NCBI GenBank assembly: GCA_036939355.1 | Contig: JALLAP010000656.1 | Coordinates: 1-11,189, forward strand | DNA: 11,189 nt | Reading direction: 5' to 3' | Source of the DNA: Thalassiosira profunda | Lineage: Eukaryota > Bacillariophyta > Thalassiosirophyceae > Thalassiosirales > Thalassiosiraceae | Shown: piece after piece, positions 1 through 7,800 of the stretch | How the letters are laid out: each line of letters starts with the position of its first letter | Numbering within the stretch: position 1 is the first letter of the stretch | Notes under the pieces: generated by a model | Told to the model about the DNA's origin: nothing | Seen by the model: the letters and a program-made list of their open reading frames with translations, nothing else | Databases searched by the model: none | Program-made: the position numbers and the translations under genes

Positions 1-187
1 CAGTGTTTGGGTGAGGCCAAGGTTGCAATAAGTCCGATGGCGCACTAGAAGATTGATGGTGATAGAGTACGCGAGCACAAACAAGGGGAGATGCGGCAGA
101 TGTACCGCCGGAATAATTGCAGCTCGTCGTCGACCACTGATGCAATCCTGCCCCGAGAGGCGGCGGTAGCGTCGACGTGGCCAAGGA
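1..187. other. intergenic or flanking sequence, no gene seen
   Basis: No reading frame of useful length and no recognisable RNA gene or repeat were seen here. It lies 3' of the small minus-strand membrane protein and may hold its 3' untranslated region. A further exon of a gene beyond the left edge cannot be excluded. Confidence 0.4.
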
Positions 188-436
188 TCAAACATCTCTC
201 TCATCCGCAGCGTCACCCTTCCCTCCAATCACGCCCAGCATCACCAGCGCCCCGAAAATAACCATCATGATCGAATACACAAAGATCCACCGCCGCTCGT
301 TTCCCTCGCCACAGCACGGACGCGCCCGGGCCACTAATATTTGGTAAAGGAAGAAGTGCTCCGGCTGAATGGCCGCCAGGGCGAGGAAGAGGGCGCCCAC
401 GAGGAGGACCGCGAGGCCGCCGATGTTGATGGCCAT
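188..436 (-). CDS. small two-helix membrane protein, hypothetical
   Basis: An 82-residue uninterrupted frame with two clear hydrophobic stretches, at about residues 3-23 (rich in Gly, Leu, Ala) and 49-69 (Ile, Met, Val, Phe). They are separated by a short polar loop with a Cys-Cys pair and an Arg-rich segment, and the acidic C-terminus is short. It is therefore probably an integral membrane protein with a helical hairpin, in which membrane is unknown. The ATG has a favourable context (G at -3, G at +4). No family is recognised. It is divergently transcribed from NAXE, with about 154 bp between the start codons, so the two may share a promoter region. A downstream exon cannot be excluded. The overlapping longer frame on the same strand has low-complexity Arg/Gly-rich composition and is not supported. 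Confidence 0.55.
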   Translation of the reverse strand: MAINIGGLAVLLVGALFLALAAIQPEHFFLYQILVARARPCCGEGNERRWIFVYSIMMVIFGALVMLGVIGGKGDAADERDV

Positions 437-590
437 CTCTTGCCTCTAACACCGCGCGTTCGCCTCTACTGCAAAATCCGGCGATGATAGTGATTCCGTC
501 GTGTAATTTCTACAGAGGAATTCACCCCCGCGGTCCCTTGCTTCTTCTGCTCTGCACTTCCCCTCCTCTGTGCTGACAACAACTCTCAAG
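437..590. promoter_or_regulatory. shared divergent upstream region
   Basis: This 154-bp gap separates the start codons of the minus-strand membrane protein and of NAXE, so by position it must hold both 5' untranslated regions and core promoters. No TATA box or other named element was recognised. The NAXE-proximal part is pyrimidine rich. Confidence 0.4.
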
Positions 591-2136
591 ATGCTCATCG
601 GACGCCGCGCGGCCGCCGCCCTCCTAGCCCTCCCCACGCGCCGCCACCTCCTCCTCTCCTCCGTCGCTTTCCTCGCCGCGCCGCTGCCCACCGCCGCCTT
701 CCCGCCGATTTCCGCGCAGCCCTCTCGACATCACCCTCAGCCATCAGCGAGGTCGAAGACGACACTTCCGATAGATTCGTGCCTCTCCTCTGCATCAACC
801 TCTGCCGCCGCCACTACATCTTCAAACCCATCATCCACTGTAAGGGACATGTCCGCCTCGACTGAAATGGACACAGGATACCTCAACGCGGAGGATGCCG
901 CCGCCCTCGACGCCGAACTGATGTCCACCCCGGGCTTCTCGTTGGAGCAATTGATGGAATTGGCGGGGCTGTCGGTGGCCGATGCGGTGTACGACGTGAT
1001 CGTGGATGAAGGACGGAAGAAGAAGCACGCGCTGCTGGTTTGCGGGTGAGTGTGTTTTGCATTGCTCTGATTTATCTCATTTGTGCACAAGATGTGCTCA
1101 CTCCGGACGATTCCGTTTCTGGGTCTGCAGGCCGGGAAATAATGGCGGAGACGGGCTCGTCGCCGCCCGACACCTCGTCCACTTTGGGCTCGACGCCACG
1201 ATTGTCTATCCCAAACGCTCCTCAAAGCAGCACTTCGTCAACCTAATCAAGCAGTGCGAGGACATGAATATCCCCATTTTGGACGCGATACCGATGGATT
1301 CGTCCGAGGGATTCGACGTGATCGTCGACGCCATCTTCGGCTTCTCCTTCAAAGGCACGGCGCCAAGAGAGCCGTATGCCACTGCAATTGCGAACATGGT
1401 GGAACTGCAAAAGAAACAGAAGAGCGTGCTGGTCAGTGTGGACGTGCCGTCGGGGTGGGACGTCGACGGGGGCGATTTGACCGGGACGAACTTCCACCCG
1501 GACGTGCTGGTGAGCTTGACGGCGCCCAAGCTGAGTGCGAAGAAGTTTCAGGGGCGACACTTTGTGGGCGGGCGATTCCTGCCGCCGGCGGTTGCGGAGA
1601 AGTACGGCGTGAGGGTGAGTGCATTTGCAATTGCTTTCAGATGGGAGGTGGCGTGTTTGGTTTGTGGGAGGAGAGGGTGCGGTGGTATTGCGTTCATGCG
1701 CAGCTCAACATTGTTCGTTGTTCTCTGCGGGATTGGTTAGATGCCGCCGTATTATGGGAAGTCGCAAGTGATGGAAATTTAGTCGGTCGCTTCCGTTCGT
1801 CTCATTCAACCGATTTTGTGTGTACGTTCACCTAATGAGAAGATGCCCCCGTATCCGGGGCTGCGCCATACGATGGAAGTGATAACGGGTGAAGGGATGG
1901 AGAATGCGAAGAATGATGCGGAGGAGGACGATGCAGAAGATTGGGGTGCACAGTACCAGGCATATTTGGACGAACAGGAGCTGGGACGGGACGATGTTTC
2001 GACCCCAACCGAACCTGCAAAGAAGGATGAAGCAGAAGCACTGGAAGGAGATGATTGGGCCATTCAATATGCCAAGCATTGCGAAGAAAAGGAGAGGGAA
2101 TTCTTCGAGCAGAATAGGAGGATAAAGGAAGAATGA
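591..2136 (+). CDS. NAXE: NAD(P)H-hydrate epimerase with bipartite plastid-type presequence and two alternative last exons
   Basis: It interconverts the R and S forms of hydrated NAD(P)H so that the partner dehydratase can repair them. Exons are 591-1045, 1131-1614, and then either 1741-1782 or 1843-2136. The introns start GTGAGT and end CTGCAG, TTAG or GAAG. The join 1045/1131 restores the nucleotide-binding motif CGPGNNGGDG at residues 151-160. Also visible are VDAIFGFSFKG (217-227), the VDVPSGWDVDGG segment (255-266), LTAPK and a GRHF-GGRFLPP segment, all typical of the YjeF-N/NAXE family. The short last exon gives 326 residues, close to the usual family C-terminus; the long one gives 410 with an acidic tail. 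Residues 1-36 look like a signal peptide, followed by AAF-PP at 35-39, resembling the ASAFAP plastid-entry motif. An internal Met (849-851) just upstream of the catalytic domain could start a non-targeted form. The ATG at 591 has A at -3; the frame upstream offers only GTG. Confidence 0.92.
1741..1782 (+). other. NAXE: NAXE alternative last exon, proximal short version
   Basis: Preceded by GGTTAG and read in phase 0 after Arg313. It encodes MPPYYGKSQVMEI and a TAG stop. The PPY motif matches the end of animal NAXE proteins, where a PPYP motif closes the Rossmann-like domain. It is paralogous to the exon starting at 1843 (about 25 of 42 bases identical). The intron would be 126 bp. Confidence 0.7.
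1843..2136 (+). other. NAXE: NAXE alternative last exon, distal long version with acidic tail
   Basis: Preceded by GAGAAG and also read in phase 0 after Arg313. It starts MPPYPGLRHTMEV, closer to the family consensus PPYPG, then continues into an 84-residue acidic, Glu/Gln-rich tail ending at TGA. The tail contains a repeated motif, DWGAQYQAY and DWAIQYAKH, each followed by acidic residues. The intron would be 228 bp. A third possible reading splices the proximal exon at GTGATG (1768) to 1843 and also stays in frame; its donor is weaker than the GTGAGT used elsewhere. Confidence 0.65.
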
Positions 2137-2217
2137 GAGGAGATCTCTGTGTCTGGGTTCTTGCTGGGTTGCAGGCGTGCACTACGTTTACGTAAGTACC
2201 ATACAATACCTGCGTAC

Positions 2218-2224
2218 GTAAGAC
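2218..2224. repeat. left target-site duplication GTAAGAC
   Basis: Abuts the left end of the inverted-repeat element and is identical to 2472-2478 on the other side. Confidence 0.75.
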
Positions 2225-2471
2225 CACGGGAAAACATGGGGGTGCAACAGGGGGTGAGTCGTTGATCGAGTTTAGGGTAAGAAGTTTTCAAGTTTTCCAT
2301 GTCCCTGGGGTAAGTCGCGACTTGAAGTTGAAGGACTCACCGCGGCGAAAGCTAGGAGGGAGGTGCGACATACGAGTGAAAACCTCCCCGAAACTTGAAA
2401 ACTTCTTACCCTAAACTCGATCAGCCTGCCCACAGATGAAAGCTAGCGTTGCCCCCCCATGTTTTCCCGTG
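2225..2471. mobile_element. 247-bp non-autonomous inverted-repeat element (MITE/foldback type)
   Basis: The element is bounded by inverted arms starting CACGGGAAAACATGGGGG. Outer arms 2225-2248 and 2448-2471 match at 23 of 24 bases. A second inverted pair, 2263-2295 and 2391-2423, is perfect over 33 bases. It is flanked by a 7-bp direct repeat, GTAAGAC, at 2218-2224 and 2472-2478, which is the expected footprint of insertion. The interior has no open frame of note. It includes a 12-bp palindrome, AAGTCGCGACTT (2312-2323). The superfamily is not assigned: 7 bp does not fit the TA, TTAA or 3-bp target duplications, nor an intact 8-bp hAT duplication. It sits between the NAXE stop and the MYND gene. 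Confidence 0.8.
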
Positions 2472-2478
2472 GTAAGAC
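2472..2478. repeat. right target-site duplication GTAAGAC
   Basis: Abuts the right end of the inverted-repeat element and is identical to 2218-2224. Confidence 0.75.
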
Positions 2479-2711
2479 TTCTCTTTCCACTTTCAACTTT
2501 CAAGCACTTTCACTTTGCGCGCGTGGTGGACCACGACGCCCTATTCGCGGCGGCTGCCCACCCACTGCTCTAGCCAGCGACGCATCGGCGGCGCTTCTCC
2601 TGCATATTCGTCGCGGCGGTGCGCTTTTTATCGCCGTCGGTGACTCCCGCTCTCACAAAATCATTGTGTGGTGCAGATAGCATTGGCGCGCCTGACGCGT
2701 AACCCCCCACG
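2479..2711 (+). promoter_or_regulatory. upstream region of the MYND gene
   Basis: This 233-bp stretch lies between the mobile element and the MYND start codon. It is GC-rich without a credible gene and by position holds the promoter and 5' untranslated region. No named promoter element was identified. The insertion of the element just upstream could influence this promoter. Confidence 0.35.
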
Positions 2712-3693
2712 ATGGTTCGTCAAAACTGCTCCGCCTGCTATGTTCTGAAGGAGGTTGAGGACCTGAAGAAATGCGGGCGCTGCCGCGATGCAATGTATTG
2801 CGACGCTGCCTGTCAGAAGAAGCACTGGTTAGTTGCGCCGCTGTTTTGCAATACGTTATTACCAAAATTGAGGATTTGTTTCGCTCACATCATGTGCCAA
2901 AATACCTAGGTCTGTTCACAAGCGCCAATGCCGCCATCTCGAGGCTCTTTTCCGCGATCCGCCACCCCGCCCGGAGTGCCCGATTTGCTTCCTTCCCCTC
3001 CCGGCAGTGGGGAGCGAGAATTTCCCGTACAGCCAGGAGTACAAGTCCTGCTGCGGGAAGGTGATATGCAGGGGCTGCACCTATCAAATGTGGGAGGACA
3101 ATGCCCCGTGTCCTTTTTGCCGCGATCCTGGGCCCTGCTCGTTGGAGGAAGCGATCGAGCGGCTGGAAAAGCGCATGGCGCTCGGTGACGCTGAGGCTTT
3201 CAACTCAATGTCGAGCACCTACGAAAATGGCCGGTTGGGCCCTTCCCGCCTTCCTGTGGACAGGGCCAAAGCCGTGAAGCTGTTGGAGAAGGCGAGCGAG
3301 CTCGGGGAGGTCATTGCCACATTCAATCTAGCAAACGAAAACATGAGGGGGGATTGGATTCCAAGGAACGTCGAAAAGGGTAGGATGCTCTACGAGCGCG
3401 CCGCCATGATGGGGCACGACTGTGCGAGGTACACCCTCGGCACTCTCGAGCCTGCAATTCCTCACTTTCTTAGGAAAGTTCGTCATTGGATGATTGCGGC
3501 GAGGTCCGGGAATGAGGAAGCCTTGGCGGCGATCAAAGAGCTGTACTCGGAGGATGACAATGGCGGGGGGTTGTTCACAAAGGAGGAGTACGACAAGGTG
3601 CTGCGGGACTACCAGCAATGCGTCGACGATGCCAAGAGTGAGGGGAGAGACAAGGCGTATCGAGCTATGAAAGGACGACGTGAGGGACCCTGA
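2712..3693 (+). CDS. MYND zinc finger - RING-like - Sel1 repeat protein
   Basis: A 299-residue protein from exons 2712-2827 and 2910-3693 (intron 82 bp, GTTAGT donor, CCTAG acceptor). The join completes Trp39 and restores the MYND finger: Cys6, Cys9, Cys21, Cys24, Cys30, Cys34, His42, Cys46. A second zinc-binding module follows with Cys62/65, Cys86 or 87, Cys92/95 and Cys106/109 (CPIC, CRGC, CPFC), RING-like but apparently all-cysteine. Residues about 120-270 hold helical Sel1-type repeats (KAVKLLEKASELGEVIATFN, YERAAMMGHDCARYTLG). The end resembles the YQxxxDExKSxxRD tail of the diatom family with this architecture. MYND and Sel1 modules usually mediate protein contacts, and the RING-like part could act in ubiquitin transfer; the substrate is unknown. 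The ATG has A at -3 and G at +4. Confidence 0.88.
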
Positions 3694-3926
3694 TTGTGCT
3701 AGTTGGTGTGCGGGGAAAGCATTAGAGTAACCAGGAACTGGGTGAGTTGTTTGGTGCGTCGAGCAATGCGCTAGATCGTGAACAGAGTGCCGCACCCTGT
3801 CAAGTCCTTTCAAGCACTATCCATGCCTGCTGCCAAACCGGATCCCCAATGAAAATGCTGTTACTCCAACAGCAGCAACCCCCAACACCAGCCTGGACGC
3901 TCCCCAATCATTGCATGGTCTCAAAA
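3694..3926. other. convergent intergenic region
   Basis: About 230 bp between the stop codons of the MYND gene (plus) and the cupin gene (minus); it must hold both 3' ends. No canonical AATAAA signal was picked out, and no gene or repeat is apparent. Confidence 0.4.
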
Positions 3927-4565
3927 CTACGAGCCCTTTCCTCTTCTCTCCGTTTTTCCCTCCACTCCGTTCCGTTCTGCATTGCACCGATCCACAATCT
4001 CCCGGTAATGACTGTAGAAAAAGCACTGAAACCCCTGCGGCTCCCACCACTCCGCCATTATCGTATCTTCCACGAACTCGAATACGTGCGGCGTTCCCCG
4101 CGGTATCGATATGAATTCGTGCTTTCCGTAAGTTGCAATTGTCGTCGATCCATCCTTGGCCAATGTCCACACTTTTACTTTGCCCGCGAAGACGAAGTCA
4201 CACTGCTCGTTGGGGTGCAGATCGCCCGACCGCATAAAACCCACCTTGGTGTACAGAATGTTGATTCTGTGATCGTCGTTGACTTTGACGTTGTGGATCT
4301 CGCCCCGCTCGTCGCGGTAGATGGAGGGCGCGGGTATCCCATCCTCGCGAGGAGGGAGAGGGACCAGCGCTTGGGGAGAAATGCCGTGCGGCGGGATGAC
4401 GTTGGGAGACGAAAAGATGGCGTCGGAGCCGACGAGGCGTCCGTCGTCCGGATAGCTCTCCGTCGGGGGCTCGAGAGTGGGCATCGAGAGGAGGAGCGAG
4501 CGAGAAGTGAGGCAACACCCCACCTCCATCCTGCCGATTGCATTACCTATCACAGTAAAAATCAT
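3927..4565 (-). CDS. single-domain cupin protein, function unknown
   Basis: An uninterrupted frame of up to 212 residues. The second half is a cupin barrel. Motif 1 is around GDLHPNEQCDFVFAGKVKVW (His117, Glu120, Gly128). Motif 2 is IPRGTPHVFEF (Pro155, Gly157, His160). A strand follows, ending in AEWWEP. Only part of the usual metal-binding set is present: a single His in motif 1 instead of HxH, plus Glu and the motif 2 His. Metal binding and catalysis are therefore uncertain; it may be a sugar-binding, isomerase-type or structural cupin. The first ATG (4565) is directly preceded by a stop codon and has a weak context. The Met at 4529 has A at -3 and G at +4 and is the better start; 4484 is another option. 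No targeting motif is clear. It is divergent from the channel gene. Confidence 0.8.
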   Translation of the reverse strand: MIFTVIGNAIGRMEVGCCLTSRSLLLSMPTLEPPTESYPDDGRLVGSDAIFSSPNVIPPHGISPQALVPLPPREDGIPAPSIYRDERGEIHNVKVNDDHRINILYTKVGFMRSGDLHPNEQCDFVFAGKVKVWTLAKDGSTTIATYGKHEFISIPRGTPHVFEFVEDTIMAEWWEPQGFQCFFYSHYREIVDRCNAERNGVEGKTERRGKGS

Positions 4566-4867
4566 TCATTGATGTTTCTCAATTCCTACCGTACGAGAAA
4601 TCATAAGATACCTCTGAAAGGTAAAATGCTGCACTGCACAGTAGACGGCCCAACTCAAACCACTCTCAACGCAGTGGCCTGTTGCCTGCCACCTGCCGCT
4701 GCGGCCCGGCACATGTACCACCTGCCCACGGCGCCCAGGCATTCTCGACTCTGCCGCCACAAACAGGGGCGCCAAGTGGTAGCGGCGTTGGGTGCATGTA
4801 CCATCCTGCCCACGGCGCCCAAGCATTCTCGACTCTGCCACCGCAAACCGGGGAGCCAAGCATTGGC
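4566..4867. promoter_or_regulatory. divergent cupin/channel upstream region with tandem duplication
   Basis: About 300 bp separating the minus-strand cupin from the channel ATG. The right half is the duplicated segment described separately. A weak exon-like stretch (ATG at 4572 open to a GAAAG-GTAAAA donor-like site at 4620) was seen, but no acceptor joins it in frame to the channel. No TATA-like element was identified. Confidence 0.4.
4713..4860 (+). repeat. tandem duplication of about 84 bp at the 5' end of the channel gene
   Basis: Copy 1 (4713-4776) and copy 2 (4796-4860) both start ATGTACCA and end GCCAAG. From CCTGCC onward they align without gaps over 56 bases with five mismatches. 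Near the start, copy 2 has one extra base. Read in the channel frame, both encode the PAHGAQAFSTLPPQTG segment. Confidence 0.85.
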
Positions 4868-7800
4868 ATGGCGTCCGCGGACGAGACCACGCCCCTCTTC
4901 GGGGCGGAGCTGGTCCCCAAAGACGACAGCACCTTCGCCCCGCCATCAGCCACTGACACATCACCCAAACCCCCGACAGACCGCCGCGCCGCCCTCTTCG
5001 ACTTCCTCGAGGCCAAAACCCCCGCGGGCCTGCGATATGAGAGCTTCACCATCTTCCTCATCTTCCTCTCGGTCGCAACATTTATTCTTGCCAGCGTCTT
5101 TCTCCCGGAGTACAACGATGCACCGATTGCCACAAAATGTGGAAAGTGGTGCGACGCCATTTGGTTCGGGAACTACCCCGACAACGCCCTCGCAGGACTG
5201 GGGATCGGTGCCACTTCTCTGGTGGAAATTTTCGTGGTGGCGGTGTTCAGCGTGGATTGCATTTTGAGGATTTACACTGCCGACTTGATTGATCCCAAGT
5301 TCAAAGGATTTGTGGGGAGATTGCGGTTCATACCCACCTTCTTCTCGTTGGTCGACTTGGCGTCCACGGTGCCCTTCTACGTCGATGCCTTCTTGTTGCC
5401 GAACACGGATTTGGCGGCGTCCACGTTTCTGAGGATGTTCCGTCTCTTGAGGATGATGAAAGTGGAGGGCCGGTTCGATTTGGCGCTGGGGATGATCGAC
5501 GACGTCTTCGTGGCCCAGCGGGGGGTGCTGGGGACGGCGCTGTTCGTGGGCGTGACCGTTTGGGGCGTGGTGAGTGCATGAGATTGCTGTTGCAGCAAAG
5601 GAAATGTGATTGCTCTCCAGGAGCCTTAAAGCTCATTCTTGCTACCGGTTGGACGACAATAGATGTCCAGTTTCTTCTATATCGCCGAGCGGAAGAATCC
5701 AGACATGATCTACTGTGGCGCCGCGCCCGACTATTGCTTTGAAGATCAAGATGATGTTGACACTAGCCTGTGCACGACGGACGAATGGGGCATCGTGGAC
5801 TGCAGCGCGGCCGGCTGCCCGAGCAGAGATGGCGAGGAATCGTGCTACAACGTTTACCGGTCGATTGTGAATGCGTCGTTCTGGACGCTGATGAACCTCT
5901 TTGGCGAGTTTGCGCTGGTGGATCAGCATAACGTTTGGGGAAAAGTGCTGGGGACGTTCACCGCCATCTTTGCTGTGGGCGTGTTCGCCCTTCCTGTTGG
6001 GGTATTGGCATCGGGTTTCGAGGATCAGATTGCCCGTCGACGCGAGGAGAAGAGGTCGCAGTCCGAGAGCTTGATCGCCGCCGATAAACCTGAGGACGAA
6101 GAGGACGAAGGGGTCGTTGGCGACGAATCGACGCTACGTGGCCGGGTGTACAATTTCATCCACCGCGAGCGTACTCCGGCCGCAAAGGCTGTCAAGCTCT
6201 ACAGCCATGTGCTGATCGTTGCTGCGTCGATGGCGTTCATGTTCGAAACGATGGCGGACGGAGTGTGGCGCACTCTTCTCCGAGCATTCCAATTCTTGAG
6301 CTTCACCATTTTCACTGTGGAGTACGTCCTACTGTTGTGGAGCGCGAGGGAGGACCCAAAGTATCAGAGCCCCAAAGGACTCTTCGGCTACGCAAAGCGC
6401 TTCATGCGAATTGTTGACCTTATCTCAATCTTCCCGTATTGGGTGGGCATCCTTACTGTGTCGGAGACTGGGCCCGGAGTCTTTCTGCTCTTGAAGATCC
6501 TCCATTTTGAGAAACACAGCAAAGCCTTCACGACCTTTGATGACGTGCTGCGGGAGAACATGGACGTGCTGGCCGTGACGGGCTTTAGCGCAGTGTTGCT
6601 TTGGATCTTCTTCGCATCGATCCTGTACTACACGGAGAGAAACAGCCTCGACGACGAAATACATTTGTATTACAATACCATTCCCAACGCGATGTGGATC
6701 ACTCTGCTCAATCTATCTGGCGAGTGCCCACTGGCTCATTACTCAAACGTTGGAAAGGTGATCGTTGGTATCATCGGCCTCTTTGCCACTGCCGTCTTTG
6801 GAGTGCCCATCGGTATATTGGGCGCAGGCTTCGAGGAGCTTGTGACGAGCAAATTCGAAGACACGCCCGACGAAGTTGCAGAGGCTGATCTGTCCTCTTC
6901 GCGTAGGACTGGCTTGAGGGGCATTGAATCGGCGTGCTACAAGTTTGTGAATGGCATTGGCTCCAAAGCAGCGACATACTTCGAGCTCTCAATCTACTTT
7001 CTGATTGGAGCCACTGTTACCATTGGTGTGGTGCAGACAGTGCCAGGGTACGAAGACTGGCTGTCGGGCGTGGAGACTTTGGCGGTCATCATCTTCACAG
7101 TCGAGTATGTCATTCGATTCATCGGTGCCGGGGCCGACCCAGAATTCTCAACTGGGACGAACGGATTCGTGGCGAGGGTCAAATACGTCGTCTCGTTCTA
7201 CTCGATCATCGATCTGTTGGCAATTGTCCCTTTTTACATTGCATGGATGATGCCCGGCAGCTGGGTGGATGTGCACGACGAGTATTTCCGGATGATGCGT
7301 CTAATGAGGCTCCTGAAGCTCGACAAATATGTCCCTTCCATCAGTTTGGTCGACGACGTCTTTCGGCTCAAGCGAAGGGTACTCGTGGTGGCTTGCTACG
7401 CTGCAGTGACGCTCTGGGTCCTCTTTGCTGGGGCGATGTATATTGTGGAGCGAAATGATGACGCAATGGAGGTCGATCCTCTGCCACTGTATGGATGCGC
7501 AGAGGACTGCTCCATGAGTGACCGATTCCGCAACTACTTCGATTCCATACCTCTTACCGGAATCCACCTCACGGGCGACTTTCCGCTGGTTCAATACTGT
7601 GGCCTGGGGAGAGTCGTTCTATTCTTCGTTGTGATCGCTGCTGTTGGCGTGGTGTCGATCCCCAGCGGAGTGATTGCATCAGGATTTGCCGAGATTGTGC
7701 AGTCCAAGACCAAAGGAACAGACCATTCCGGCGACGATTGGTATGATATCAAATACAAGGAGCTGGAAGGGCAGCCTCCACCTCCTTCAAGGCTCGGGCC

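Noticed and set aside
1843..2136. A separate small gene starting at ATG 1843
   Set aside because: It starts directly after an AG acceptor, keeps the NAXE phase and begins with the conserved PPYPG end of NAXE, so an alternative last exon explains it better.
2185..2224. Repeated ACGTAAG words just left of the mobile element
   Set aside because: They are short and include the target duplication; no regular spacing or family was recognised.
4572..4620. An upstream first exon of the channel (ATG, 49 nt, GAAAG-GTAAAA donor)
   Set aside because: The AG acceptors checked between 4640 and 4675 all leave the wrong phase to reach the channel frame, and the implied introns are under 55 bp.
4666..5160. 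Minus-strand open frame opposite the channel N-terminus
   Set aside because: It is a shadow of the channel exon and the duplicated segment, with Arg/Gly/Ser-rich composition and no domain.
3747..5267. Long plus-strand open frame of about 506 codons running antisense through the cupin and into the channel
   Set aside because: Composition is rich in Ser, Arg, Pro and His with no domain. It overlaps two well-supported genes in other frames and is explained by the GC-rich codon bias of those genes.
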